NCBI GenBank assembly: GCA_025504975.1
Contig: JANUWI010000003.1
Location: 2,604,001 to 2,668,000 of the forward strand
From: Plenodomus lindquistii
Taxonomy: Eukaryota > Ascomycota > Dothideomycetes > Pleosporales > Leptosphaeriaceae
Direction of reading: 5' to 3'
Length of the DNA stretch: 64,000 nt
Below are positions 22,664-34,372 of the stretch, in pieces. The position numbers and the translations under genes were made by a program. Positions within the stretch are counted from its first letter, which is position 1; the number at the start of each line of letters is the position of its first letter. The notes under the pieces were generated by a model. That model searched no databases and was not told the origin of the DNA. It saw nothing but the letters and a program-made list of their open reading frames with translations.

Positions 22664-23165
22664 ACAAGGCGAATGAGAGATTTGTTGGCTGTTTGGGAAA
22701 GAAGTCGGAGGCAATGGCTGGGCCAGTGAGTGGTAATATAACAAGGGTTCTGCTTTGAGGCACCGTCGCCATAACGGGACATGTAAAAGTCTACAGGATG
22801 TTGCATATTCTCACCGAAGAGCACGGGACACTTCCTGTATCCAGACGATGATAGGCTGTACGGTCTGCTTATTTTGTTTATGTACAAGAGCTTGAGGCCT
22901 CATGATGTGTTGACTACAGCGCTTGTAACTTTAGTGAGTTACCAAATCCGAGCTCGCTCCTTCGTAGTACCGTAGTATATGGCTCATGGATAGGCTTAAT
23001 CTACTAGTGTAGACAGACTCCCACGTGCACACGTGCGTCATTGGCGGGGCTGTCCGACCACGACTGCGGGGCCATGCGAGGTCGATCAGTTGAACACGAA
23101 ACCCACGCGTGCACAGCGGGGAAGGAAGCACCCAAAGAAAGGGCACAATCGAGTCCACGGCAGAC
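22664..23165. other. Intergenic, 0.5 kb, nothing recognised
   Basis: Separates the two tandem LPxELR genes. A possible GTAAGA donor at about 22629, near the end of gene 1, leaves room for a further exon here, but I found no good continuation. Confidence 0.4.
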
Positions 23166-24592
23166 ATGATTAATACCAACGAAACCCCCCAAGCGGACCC
23201 AGTCCCACCATCTAAAGATATATTCCCCTTTCTCAAACTACCCCGAGAACTGCGCGACCAAGTAGGTGCAAACTCCCCTCGCTGAACATGTCTTCAACAT
23301 CCCATGAAAACCATCACACAACAAGAAACCAACAACATCCACAGATCTACCACCAAACCTTCCTGCTCACAGACCCCCGCTCCCACCGCGCCCTCCGCAT
23401 CGAACGCCGCGCCCTAAAATACTTCACTCCAACCCCCTCCTCCATCCTTCTAACCCTACACCACGAACCCCTCCTCCTCTCCCGCCAAACCGCCCGCGAA
23501 GCCCTAGAAATCCTCTTCAAACACCACACCGTCTTCCTGAGCTGCGGCCCCTTTGTGTTGAAAACCCTGCTCGAGCGGATAGAGTGCGCAAACAACGGCC
23601 CTGGCAGACACTGGCTGCGGTGGATAAACAGTGTGGAACTGGATTGGGTCACGTTCCCCAATTTGTCGCATTATCCGCCGGATAGGGGGGAAGGGAGGGA
23701 TACGTGGTATTGGGAGGTTGAGCAGGGGATAGAGCAGGAGGTGCAAGATGGGGTAGAGGTGGATGTGGATTATATACGGGGCGCGGCGTATAATGGGCAT
23801 TATGATGAATATGACCATGAGGGTTATCATTACGATGATAATTTCTACGACCCGGACGATGTCACGCTGTACCCTTCGTTTCGGCACCGTCATGCTGCTA
23901 CGCAGGGTACCAACAACAACAACAACAACAACAACGACGATGATGCTGCAAACGACCCTTTTGGCCTCGCACATCATAACCCGTTTATCGACCCCTCACA
24001 CGTCCCCACGCGCGCTGCCTCGGCAGATGAAATCGCTACGAAATTGGATTTGCTGGTTAGCATGGAGGTTACGCCGCTGTTTGCGTATCTTGCGTCCCCG
24101 ACGTTTAATATTTCGAGTATCACGCTGCCGCTGTACTTTGTTTCGAAGCAGATGCTGCATGATCGCAGCATGACGAGGCCGGGATATGCGCTCCCGCTTA
24201 AGATTAGGTATTGGGTGCAGGTTTGCGTGCATGCGTTGCTTATGCTTGTGGATCCGCTGGAGGGCGCGTTGCAGAGGGTCAAGGTCAAGTATATGCCGTG
24301 GGATGTGTGGGCGAGTATGGAGCCGGCGGATGATTTGGGGAGGATGGTGGAGAAGGGCATTTGGTTTGATGAGGAGTCGGATGGAGTGGGGGCGGTGCGT
24401 GAGGGCGAGGGTGCAGCGTTTCGGGCGGTGTGGATGGGCATGTTGGAGAGGATTGGCGAGGAGTGGGAGGTCGGGAGGAGGATGGGACTCGAGGCTGATG
24501 TGAGGTTGGTGGCTTGGGATGGGAATGTGGATTCTTGGAGGGTGGGAGACGAGCTGGAGGTCGTGTTTACGAGGGAGAGAAGTCAACTTTGA
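23166..24592 (+). CDS. LPxELR (2EXR/F-box-like) protein 2
   Basis: Two exons (23166-23261, 23345-24592) give 447 aa; the donor is GTAGGT and the acceptor CCACAG. The intron splits the signature motif, so splicing recreates FLKLPRELRDQIYHQ. The central part is acidic and Tyr/His/Asp-rich (YDEYDHEGYHYDDNFYDPDD), then a run of eight Asn encoded by a CAA/AAC repeat, then a more ordered Leu-rich C-terminal half. No catalytic motif is visible. Such proteins are abundant and poorly characterised in Pleosporales; some act as substrate adaptors, but that is not shown here. It is tandem with the similar gene 500 bp upstream. Base composition changes sharply along the coding strand, from C-rich to G-rich. 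Confidence 0.8.
23911..23935 (+). repeat. CAA/AAC trinucleotide repeat (poly-Asn)
   Basis: About eight perfect CAA units inside LPxELR gene 2, read in the AAC frame as polyasparagine. Likely length-polymorphic. Confidence 0.85.
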
Positions 24593-24857
24593 AATATAAT
24601 GTATTTGAAAGCATACGCCAACCAGGTTGTTTCATATGAAAGCCCAGGGTATTGGCACGCTGCACATGGAGACCGTAAACAATCTATCCAAGAACCGACA
24701 AACGACAGCAAGAAAAAAGACAAGACAGGAAGACATGTACTGACGGCCACCAGACTACACATCTGCCTCGGCTTTAGTGGTATCGCAAAGGTGAAAAGAA
24801 AAGAAATCATTTCATATCCTTTCTTCATCAAGGCCGTTGTGCTCTCTCATTGCAGAC

Positions 24858-26639
24858 TCAAAAGTCCCAGAAAGACTCGGCGTTTTTCCTCCCGCCCATA
24901 CCGTCACCCTCCGTCTTGATTGCCGTATTCTTGACCGCAGTCCTCGAGTTTTCATTCTTCGCTGGCGACTCTTCAAACAACGACCACTCGTGGCCCTTGC
25001 GTCCGCCCATGCCGTTACCCGCAATATTGATGCCGCGACTTTCTGGAGAATCTTGATGAGCGCCCCAGTGGGTGTGCATGGAGCTGCGGGTGTCGTGGCT
25101 GGGAAGCTTACTGCTAGCGAGCTTGTTGGCGCCGGGGCTGTTGTCCTGCATGTCGAAGTGAGCACCAAAGTCTTTGGAGCGGTTCTTGTTCTCGACGGCG
25201 GTTGTCACATCGTTCAGGGCGCGATTGCCGTCGCCTTTGAAGGCGCGGTCCTGGCGGTTGTCGGTGGTGTGGGTGACGTGGTCCTCATAAAGGCCTTGGC
25301 CGTTGTTTCCTATGCTGCCCTTGGTGGAGGCTTGCTTGCGTTGGGCTTCGGGAGTACCTTGGTCAACAAAATCGAAATGGGGGTCCATTGGGCGAGCCTT
25401 GTGGACGATCGGACGTCGAACCGGTGAAGTCTCCTGTAAAATTCATCATTAGCATGTGCCAAAAGAAAAGAGAGCGCAGAGAGATGGGAGCAACCTCGAC
25501 TATCTCTGGCTGATAGAATGGACCCACATCATCGTCGCTCCAGCCGAAGTGACGCACAGCCTGGGGCTGCGTCTTGGCCTCGATCTTGTTTGGTGTCGCA
25601 AAGTCCTCAAAGTTCCAGCTGGCCTGAGACTTGCCCTTTGGAAGAGCGCGCGCAGTGTCGCGGATCTTTGGCGTTTCCTCGCCGTCGCCGTCGCCAAACT
25701 CAAAGTGGCTGTATTTCTTCGCGTTGGTCTTGACGCCCTGTGGTGTTGCAGCGACGCGGTCTTCCTCTGTCTCCTCGTCGAACAGGCGGCTAGTCTTGAA
25801 GTTCTTTCCGCTACCCGCCTTTGCGGGAATGCGCTGTGGCGAGGGAGACGGCGAGCCGCTGTCCTCGCCTACGAAGAGCTCAGAGTACTCGCGTGGCTGA
25901 GGCTTTGCAGACTGCGCCCGCGGTGCTGTCGGGTGCGAGCTGTGTGACTCTCCCTCGGAGACCTGGCGCGGCGCAAAGAGCGATAGCGATGCGTGAGGGT
26001 CATTCGTGGCATTTGTCGAGCCGCGCGAGCGCGACGAGACAGACACATTGTCTGCGCCCCTGGAGGCGGCGGTTGGAGGGCGCGACGAGGCGGCGGAGAC
26101 GCCATTGGCAGTGCTTGCGGCGTTGGTCGCGATCAAGCGGCTCTGGTCCTTGCCGTCACGAATGGGCCAGTTGCGCGAGCGCGAGCCAATGACGTCGATC
26201 TGCTTGAGGAGCGAGCCCTGGTCCCAGTACTGCCGGATCTGCGTGATCTTCCCAGCCTGGTCGAAGTGGACAATGTGGACCTGCGCGCCGTCAGCTCTGC
26301 TACAGTCGTCCTTTGCCGCCGTGTGCTCACCATGGGGAAGGTCACGGTGCGGTCTGCGACAAAGTTGTCGTCCAGGCCTGGCAGGTAGGCGCCGCCGCCG
26401 TTGTTGAACTCAATCGTCGTCTCGACATCGACGCTCAAGCCGCCTGTGCCCTCGACCGCGTCCAGGATGCTCTGTTTCGTCTTCTTCAGCAGCTTCTCCT
26501 GCGCCGAAAAGTGCTTGATAATGGCCGGCGCATCGTGGATGCTGGTCAGCGTTGAGATGTAGTGCAACGACGCATTCTCAGCAAGCGCGTCCTTGGACGG
26601 TGAGACCAGGAACCTGGTGTATGTGTCGCGTAGCGTCAT
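24858..26639 (-). CDS. NTF2-like domain protein with repeated HFxF-D motifs
   Basis: Three exons (26639-26331, 26280-25495, 25433-24858) give 556 aa. Intron 26281-26330 has donor GTGAGC; intron 25434-25494 has donor GTTGCT and branch GCTAAT. Residues 1-150 form a SnoaL/NTF2-like fold (MTLRDTYTRFLVSPSKDALA, then VHIVHFDQAGKITQIRQYWD). The remaining 400 residues are disordered and punctuated by short aromatic-acidic motifs (SHFEFGDGD, SWNFEDF, RHFGWSDDD, PHFDFVDQG, AHFDMQDN). Two GxGMGGRK motifs lie at the C-terminus. I recall similar uncharacterised proteins across filamentous ascomycetes. A role in RNA or ribosome association is possible from the motif style but unproven. Confidence 0.85.
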
Positions 26640-27467
26640 GGCGCTGGCCGCTGGTTGTTTGGGGTGCTAAGCTGTTGTGTAAGTGTATCGGCCCTGGACT
26701 GTTGCGACTATGGATATGGCGTGCTGGTGTTGTCGTGGGGAGAGTCGAGCGGGGGTGGTGGTGTTGTCGTGGTACAAACACAGAAGGGCTGGGGTAAACA
26801 AATGCTATGCGCGTCCCCGTGTTCAAGTACGAACGGGTGGGCACTGTAGGGTGAAAGGGGGCGTACCACACCTCCAGGACAACTCAGGCAGCCATGCCCG
26901 ACGCCATTTGGCCAGTCCGACCCTTGATTGTTTGGTAAATGCAGGGGCTCCCGCTGCTGCAGCACTCCGTGCCAGTGGTGGTCCACTGGGGCTTGCCCTG
27001 TAACGTATAACGGCCCTCCACCCCAGCAATCTGCCCTGCGAACATGATCCGCCTCCCCACACTGACGGTTGCTGCCAACTGCTGTGTCATGGGCCGACTT
27101 TGCGACTGCCATGTGCAACGTCATATATCAAGGGCGCGTTTTTTCTCATGAGCCCGTATTGTAGCGGAACCGCATGAGGCAGCTTGTTGCCAGGGCTACG
27201 CACCATTGCTGCATGCATGAAGCAGCACGTCACACTGGTGATCCGAAACCATGTTTCGCAGCATCATCTACTGCTATGCAGCAAACTGAGATCGAATTCG
27301 ATAATCAAGACATATTCATACACTAGAAAATAAACAATAATACAAAGTAAAACGCAACGAAACAAAGAAAAGCCATGACAAAATGTGAAAACAAAATATG
27401 AAAACAAAAGTACGCCGCGCCATAAGTACGTTCCGACATATCTACAAGGGCTACTCCCTTGCATCCC
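26640..27467. other. Intergenic, 0.83 kb, nothing recognised
   Basis: Upstream region of the NTF2-like gene and downstream of the MFS gene. Open frames on both strands are short and without domain character. Confidence 0.5.
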
Positions 27468-29108
27468 CTAAGCTTCATCGTCAGAGTCCATGCTCATCTG
27501 CTTCTCCGCATCTGCATCGAAGCACATTTCCCAGCACAGAACCTCGCTGGGGTAGTCTGTCACTACGCTTGGTCGCTCCTTGACGAACCATGCGAGTGCA
27601 GCTCCGGCGAATCCGAACAGTGACAGGCAAGTCCAGAGCCCGAGGTTGGTGCTTTGGACGCTCATATCGCTGCTGAAGTAGTATGATGTTCCGCTAACGG
27701 CAACGGCAAACGCCCTGAAGAGACTGGCAATCTGCATCATGCCGACGACAGTGCCCGCCGAGTACGCGTCAGGTGTGGTGTTGAGTACGAGGAGGGAAAC
27801 AAGGACAACCGCAGAGCCGGCAAGAATGTGCTTGCCGAGGATGGACAGCACAGAGATGATGGGCGAGATGCCGGCACATGTTATCATGAGTCCGAGGAGA
27901 GGCGTCATGATGTACATGACAGGGAAGAGGATGGATACAGAGCGGTACACTTTCAGCAGGCCGTACCTCTCCATGACCAGAGGCACGCCGAACCAGATTG
28001 CAATTCCAGCAATACCACGCACTGCCAGAACTACGATGCTGAGCCAATCACAAGGGATGCCCATGCCGCCATGCTCCGTGCTGCTGTGGCCGAGGTGAGG
28101 AAGAAGAACATCAAAGGTGGCTGCGTGAAGCGAGAGGAGGCAGAACGAGCATACGAGCACCATGAGTGACGGTGCCTGGAGGAAGTTGGCGATTGAGATG
28201 GGTTCGGGGCGAGCAAATTCGACGAGTGTGACGGTTGTGTCCTCGGAGTTGCGGTTCAAGAAGGCGGCCTTCTCGCAGTCTACATCCATGGAGTCTGCTG
28301 AGGAGTCGGAGTCGGATGGCAGCGTCTCCTTGAGGAGAAGGGTGGCAGTGAGCGCGATGACGAAGAGAATTGTACCGCATACAAGCTCCGATCCCAGCGT
28401 AGGAAACTTCTCCCACACCATTCCATAAGACTGGAGGCTTTCAGTAACCATGCCCTGCATCAGCGGTCCCACGGAGCCGCAAAGCGAAATCAAGGGCAGG
28501 CGGGCAACATTTCTCGCTCTTTGGTCCGCGGATGTGCTGAGGTCTCCGATCATGGTCAAGCTTGTGCAGATCACGGTCGAGCTGACCATTCCCGCGAGGA
28601 ACCGAAGAATAGCACAGCCGGCCAGTGTTGTCGCAAATCCCATGGTCAGGCAGCACGCGAACATGGCCCACAACCCTATGAGTGTTACTCGTCGCCGTCC
28701 CATGCGGTCCGCAAGGTAGCCCCAGAATACACCGGTAATACCGCCGAACGCGTACGCGCAGTCGAGAATACTTCGGAGGTAAGAGGTTGATAGGTCGCCA
28801 CAATAGTCGGAGGATGAGAGGAGCATTTGAAGTTGAGGCTGGAGACCTGATGCCATGATCCTGCACAATGTTAGTTCAACTTGCCCCACAGTGGTCGAAA
28901 GCGTTACTTACGCTTCAGCAAAGAAGATGACAAACACAAGCGTCAGCTGTCTTGAACGCGATGTGCTCGAAATCTCGGGTATGCTCTGAACGTATGGATC
29001 CTCGTTGTCGAACATCTCCTCCTCTTCCTCCACAGCCGCCACCTCGTCGTACTTGGCCAAATCCTTGACCGGAATCAACGACCTGGTCCTTCTGTGAAAT
29101 CCCAACAT
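27468..29108 (-). CDS. Major facilitator superfamily transporter
   Basis: Two exons (29108-28912, 28860-27468) give 529 aa; the intron 28861-28911 has donor GTAAGT and branch CTAAC. A hydrophilic N-terminus of about 50 residues precedes roughly twelve transmembrane segments. The loop after TM2 reads GYLADRMGRRRV, a good MFS motif A, and a long acidic cytoplasmic loop (LPSDSDSSADSMDVDCEK) sits between the two halves. The overall look fits the DHA1-like group related to yeast Ycr023c, whose substrate is unknown. The C-terminus is acidic (SMDSDDEA). No adjacent biosynthetic genes suggest a cargo. Confidence 0.88.
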
Positions 29109-30059
29109 GTTTCAATATATTCTTTTTCAATTTTTCCGACAGCTGTGAAAAGAGTAGTACAACGTCAATCGATATGACGCGCTTTTGGTTGAGGGGTGGT
29201 CCGATGGGTACGGGGTACGGATAGCAGGCACGACCAGCGTAACCTATTTGTTAGTGATTGAAATGGCCACGATCGACCTAATAATATGCGGAGAGAGCGA
29301 CAAGAAGGAGTGTCAAGGGAGTGACACGCTCCGCCTCGAGAAACTGAGAGGTTGAAGGACGAAGAACACAGCAAACGACATCGTGAAGAAGCCGAGGGGG
29401 GGTTCGAGCGTATCTCATCCCCTTGAAACATCCGTGCAGGTTCCGGCGTCCCATTGGTCTCCACGGTACAAGCGCTAGCTCCACCAAGCCGCTTCACGCA
29501 GGTCCATGTGATGTCAGTTGGTACGTTCTGAGCGCGCGCCATTGGAACGCGGCCAGTTTCAGGGTGCTGTGGCCAGGGTCTTGGGCGATTCCGAGTCATC
29601 CAATAATTATTTTGGGTGTTGCACTTTATCAAGTCGTCACCATGGACGGCACGGCACACGGTGGGTTTCCTCCATAATGTTTGTATTCTGCCCTACACTA
29701 CACTACGTATCTATCTGATGATCTCAACCCAGCCTAAAAACTCCACATAAACAGGAAGGGTGAAGGGGGGAGATCGAACTCAGGGGCAAAGGCTTTGAAA
29801 ACCAGGTCCAAACAAAGGTCGTTTGTTTTTGGATTTTCTGTTCTGGTTGAGTGTAACAAACCACTCCAAAAGCAGAGAGAAGAGGGTCGTAAGCCGTGCC
29901 TGTATACTCAGGTCTTCCACCGTACAGGTCGTGCCAGCTCGCTATCCGCAGAATAATGCCAAAACTCCAGCTCAAAATATAGCTGCTGTATGAAAACAGC
30001 CCATAGAGTAATATGTAGCCGCAAAAGGCCTCGCTAATCGTATGTGACGCAGTAACCAT
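29109..30059. other. Intergenic, 0.95 kb, nothing recognised
   Basis: MFS promoter plus 3' region of the zinc-finger gene. A 111-codon frame (29724-30059, minus) starts immediately after the zinc-finger stop and is hydrophobic at its start, but shows no family resemblance. Confidence 0.45.
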
Positions 30060-32474
30060 CTACTGCGGGTTTCCGTAGTTGCCCATCAGATCGTCCAGCG
30101 TAGTGGTGGGCTCGGTGTAAAATTTATCAAACTGACCTCCCAACTGATTGAAGTCAGGGAAGAAGTTTGCAGTGTTGCTGAGTGGCATACTGGCGGCAGG
30201 CGCAGTGTCAAACAACATAAAGTCCTCGGTCGGACGGCTGAAGGTGCTCATGTCCAGGTCCGTGTCGCCGAAGCCTTCATCCATAGGCATATGAGGTGAG
30301 AAGAGTGTGACGTCAGGCTGGGCGAGTGGGGAGAGGTGCGTGAAGCCAGCATTCATTGTGCTATTAGCAGTGAAAGGAAGAGGCTCAAAATCGAAACCTG
30401 TGCTCAAAGCTGGTGTCGGCTGCTGGAAGCCTGTGTTGAAGTTGACGCCCAATGTGTTGAACACATCATTGTGGTTGATGCTGGTGTCCTCTGGATTCAC
30501 AGCATCAACAAAAGATGTGAGCTCCGTGGGCGAGTGTCCAGATGAGTATGTAAAGTGGGACCCATCGGTGGTAACAGAGTCGCGACGGAAGTCATCCTGA
30601 ATGCTCAAAGCTGGAGTACCAAAACCGTAGTACTTGAAGTCTCCGGCCAAAGGTAGCTGTGGCGATGGCGCAAAAGGTGTCATTGGAGTATTGAGAGTCG
30701 CAGACTGAGGAGTACCGAGGAATGGTGTGAGTGGAGTGGTAGGGCTACGATCGCTGCCCATAGCACCCTTCTTGCGGCCGTTGCTCTTAGAGCGAACATA
30801 CTCCCAGCCATGTGCCTTCTCCATGTGCTGTTTGCAGTTCGACTCACGTTTGGAAGCGTACGAACATGGTGGGTAGTGGCACTTGTACTGCGCGGGCGCA
30901 GCGGAGTGCTTGTCGTTCATGTGCCTGTCACGCTCCTTCTCAGTTGGCCAACCGAGATCGAAGTACTTGCATTTCTGCTCAGAACACTTCCAGGGACGGG
31001 AGTGGGTCTTCTCGTGCTTGGTTAGATCGCATGGTCGCTTGAAGTCTTTCTTGCAATCACGACAAGTATGCATCACATCGCCAGGTTTCTCTGATTTGCG
31101 TCGTCGCGCCATGGAGCGGGTAACTTCGTCTTCATCCATATCGTCATCGGAAAGTCCGCGCTTGGACAAGCTACGGTAGGAGTCGGCGTCTTCGACAATG
31201 TTCAATACCTGGCCGTTCTTTTCACGGACCAGCTGGATTGGACGACCGTCGTGGCTTAGTCCGCCACGAAGAGTGATCTTCTCATCACTGAGATTTGCTT
31301 GATTAGCGCTGCGTTGGAATAAGAAGCCGGCAGCGCGGTCATACCGAGAATAATCCTGATCGTCGAGCTTCTCGCCCTTTTCTTCTTTTTCTCTAGTTGC
31401 AGCCATGATTGCAGCGTATCGTCGGATCTGTTCGATCAAGTCGAGAAAGTAGCCGTTAGTATAAGGGCGGTCGGTTGGCAGACGCTGATCTTGTTCCGAA
31501 AGGTAGTCGACAGTCGTAACCAGGAGTTGAATGGATCGTTCGCAGAAACGGAGGTACGAAGTTGAAGTAGCCGAGAGCTCCTTGAAGCCGCGGAAAATGC
31601 AATAAGCTTTTGCACTCTCAGAAAGATAACGGATACCACTTACCGGTGCCAGGAAGACGAGGGTCTTTTCGAGATCACGAAGGTTGCAAATGTTCTTCTC
31701 ACCTATGCGTCGAGGTACGTCCTTGATCAGAGGATGGAACTCTTTGAGTGAGTCCTCAGCAAGGATGGGCTTGATTATTAGATCGTGGATTTGGTTGCAG
31801 GCGTACTCTCCGAGCGTGTGCCTTCCCTCGGCAGCGTTGAGAGTCGAGCACGAGCGGGTGACCGCAGAGTGAGTTGAGCTGACAGACGTGTTGATGGATT
31901 CACGGACGCTGGAGCGATGGGTGCGGACTTCGTCTTGTTGTATGTTAGAATGCGGGGCGCCCGAGACCAAGACGGGATGCTGCATGTTCTTACCGTATTT
32001 CGATCCACTGATGCTGGAGCCCAGACCGCTGTCTGAGGCGTGTTCGTGGGGGTTTTGCTCAACCGTCGTTGGCTTAGGGTCGATGTCCATAGGCATGCAG
32101 TCCAGGGTAGTGTTGTCAAGGACGAAACTTGGGACGGGAAGGACTTCTGGGTCGTTGAGAATTTCGGCACTAGCTGCGGAGGCCGCCCGGTGACCAGCAA
32201 TCTTCTTGTCGAAATCCTTCAATAGATCGGCAACGCGGCGCACACTTGGGTCCTGGATGGAGTCCTGAAGAAGCTCCTCAAGCCTCTCGGTGCTTGTTGG
32301 AGACCGACGGGGCATGAAGTACTGGTTCTCCAGGTCGCATAGATCGTTGGCACTCTTGGGAGACGAAAAGGTATCGCTCTTGCGAAGGGCCATGCCATGG
32401 GTGCTGAGTGGGGAGACCTGACCCTTAATAGGGCGGCGTCGAGGATGACGGTTCTGGACGTGGGGTGCAGACAT
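30060..32474 (-). CDS. C2H2 zinc-finger transcription factor
   Basis: A single exon of 804 aa. The ATG at 32474 (MSAPHVQNRHPRRRPIKGQV) is chosen because upstream the frame is open only from a GTG. Three zinc fingers lie at about residues 468-560: a classic C-x2-C-x12-H-x3-H finger (CRDCKKDFKRPCDLTKHEKT, next residue H), then two with C-x4-C spacing (CSEQKC..., CHYPPC...). Residues 240-390 form a predicted helical, non-DNA-binding region conserved in style. The C-terminal third is Thr/Pro/Phe-rich and acidic, consistent with an activation domain. A putative nuclear localisation patch (RRRKSEKPG) precedes the fingers. No target is deducible. A 1.9 kb upstream gap leaves room for a long regulated leader. 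Confidence 0.87.
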   Translation of the reverse strand: MSAPHVQNRHPRRRPIKGQVSPLSTHGMALRKSDTFSSPKSANDLCDLENQYFMPRRSPTSTERLEELLQDSIQDPSVRRVADLLKDFDKKIAGHRAASAASAEILNDPEVLPVPSFVLDNTTLDCMPMDIDPKPTTVEQNPHEHASDSGLGSSISGSKYGKNMQHPVLVSGAPHSNIQQDEVRTHRSSVRESINTSVSSTHSAVTRSCSTLNAAEGRHTLGEYACNQIHDLIIKPILAEDSLKEFHPLIKDVPRRIGEKNICNLRDLEKTLVFLAPVSGIRYLSESAKAYCIFRGFKELSATSTSYLRFCERSIQLLVTTVDYLSEQDQRLPTDRPYTNGYFLDLIEQIRRYAAIMAATREKEEKGEKLDDQDYSRYDRAAGFLFQRSANQANLSDEKITLRGGLSHDGRPIQLVREKNGQVLNIVEDADSYRSLSKRGLSDDDMDEDEVTRSMARRRKSEKPGDVMHTCRDCKKDFKRPCDLTKHEKTHSRPWKCSEQKCKYFDLGWPTEKERDRHMNDKHSAAPAQYKCHYPPCSYASKRESNCKQHMEKAHGWEYVRSKSNGRKKGAMGSDRSPTTPLTPFLGTPQSATLNTPMTPFAPSPQLPLAGDFKYYGFGTPALSIQDDFRRDSVTTDGSHFTYSSGHSPTELTSFVDAVNPEDTSINHNDVFNTLGVNFNTGFQQPTPALSTGFDFEPLPFTANSTMNAGFTHLSPLAQPDVTLFSPHMPMDEGFGDTDLDMSTFSRPTEDFMLFDTAPAASMPLSNTANFFPDFNQLGGQFDKFYTEPTTTLDDLMGNYGNPQ

Positions 32475-34372
32475 GTTGAAGATGACTGGTTCCAAAAGAG
32501 ATTGGATTGGGGAAGGAGGCCTCAGGTTATGAGTCACGGTCACTGTATGGACAGTTGACAGCCCGAGGGATCCCAGGGACCAAGCGTGAGTGGTTGCTCA
32601 GAATGCTGAATCACAATTGCATTGACCGGGAGCTGTGGAGCAATGACAGCTGCAGAAGATGCTGGTTGATTGGCTGCAGTCTGGGAGATGGTTCCGGGAG
32701 AAGATGGAAGGGCGCTGGATCCTCTGGTGATGGGGCCGAGGGGAGCAATGCAGGATATAGAAGGCGCAGCGGCCGGAGTTAACGGGTGGCGGGCGGCAAA
32801 AGATGCAACAAAGGCGACGGGGCTGCGGGACAGTAATGGATGTAAGCCTTAGGATATGAGGTTTGGAGCGATAGAGAGGGTTGAGTGAGCGGTTTTGGGG
32901 GGGTTGCTCGACAAAAGGCAGGCTCGATGGGAGCTGACGTTGAATCGGAAGGGAGCCAAGCCTTTGCGCTGCTGCCTGGCCGCTAAGCCTCGAAGTATCA
33001 ATAACGCGCATCCGCGATACGAAGCCCATGCCATTATTCGCTCCGCCGGCACAACACCATGCACCGCTGCGACGCTATTGTTCACGCAGGAACGCCTTAT
33101 TCACCGGCCCATGTTGCTCCTGTCTCGCGCATGCGCGTTACGTAGTGAATGTGCATCGCTCAATGGCCCACGCCGCCTTTCCTTCACCCAGCGACAGAGC
33201 GGCCCACCCAAAACCGCCTGCGAAGGGCGGTCAGACGTCAATCACTGTTCGCGCCGCAGCGACGCAGAACAGTGATGGCGCCAGACCGGTGAACCTCAAG
33301 CAGCAGGAACGGCTCCTAGCGCCAGCCTGCAATGCTGCTACTGGCTGTAGCGTGCTGGGGTGGGGAAGGGTGGTGGCTTGCCTGAGGCTGTGAATCCTGG
33401 CTCCTTCGCCAACATCTGTCCACTTCGCCGTCTCAGTGACACCACCTGAATCTTCCGCCCGTCCTCGAGCGAGCGACAATAAAGACTGCCCTTCCTCCTC
33501 CCTCACTGCACATTCGCGCACAGCGGCACTCGGTCTGCTTTCTCCCCCGAGCATGTATGTGCGATGCAGACTTGACATGTAGGGTGCATACGTACGTATG
33601 CAGCACCCTGCCATTGGATAAATTGCTCACCGGAATCGTGGGGGCCAGAAACTTGTCCAATGGGTTAGATCTCAACGCTCTTCTCCAACATGCAGAGGCT
33701 GTATACAATACGTGTCGTGCCGTGGTACAGACGTATCGTGATAATAAAGGCGTCGCCTTGTATGCTGTGTACCTGCTGGGGTTCTCCGCGCTTAACCACT
33801 CCCGCAGTGGCAATGGCTGTGTTCATCCGAACAGTTAGATGCATCTTGCCCATTACTAATCAATGATATCTTGGCACTAAATGACTTCAGAGTGAGGAAC
33901 GGGTGCAGGGCTGCACTGGTAGAGAATCTGTAAGACACAGGTGCTCAGAGGCGTGTCATACCTCAGCAAATTGACGCAATTCGTTTCAATGCCACATTCG
34001 CCTACTTCACACTCACGAACGAAGAATGTACTTGATAATGCCCGTGTAGGAACGACCGCAAACCACATACAACATGTTGGATTGGCGGCACTTGTCAAAA
34101 GAATCGTTGTGTTTGAAGTAAATTGTGTACTATTCGCAGACTACATATAACAACCAGGAAATGACCGTGGAATACAAGCAGACTTGAAATTTTTACCCCT
34201 TCAACGCCGTAGCCATGATGCGAAACTAATAGATCCATCCACATATCGTAGCATCGTGAGTGCATGGCGAGACCCGTAACCGGTCGTCATGTTCAACAAC
34301 ACCTCACTTAAATCATGACTTACCTTTCCTCATGATCAAAACGAACGTGCGACTCGACAGTCAGTGGAGCAT
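32475..34372. other. Intergenic, 1.9 kb, upstream of C2H2 gene
   Basis: Probably contains the promoter and leader of the C2H2 gene and the 3' UTR of NSR1. An imperfect inverted repeat around CCATTGGATAA / TTGTCCAATGG flanks 33611-33664. No coding region was supported. Confidence 0.45.

Noticed and set aside
29761..29820. Possible tRNA T-arm (GTTCGATC on the minus strand)
   Set aside because: The flanking bases do not form the T stem or an acceptor stem.
29724..30059. 111-codon hydrophobic frame just after the zinc-finger stop codon
   Set aside because: Sits in the expected 3' UTR, has no family resemblance and no intron signals.
33611..33664. Inverted repeat as a transposon end or hairpin RNA
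   Set aside because: Imperfect, single, only about 11 bp arms, with no target duplication or element around it.
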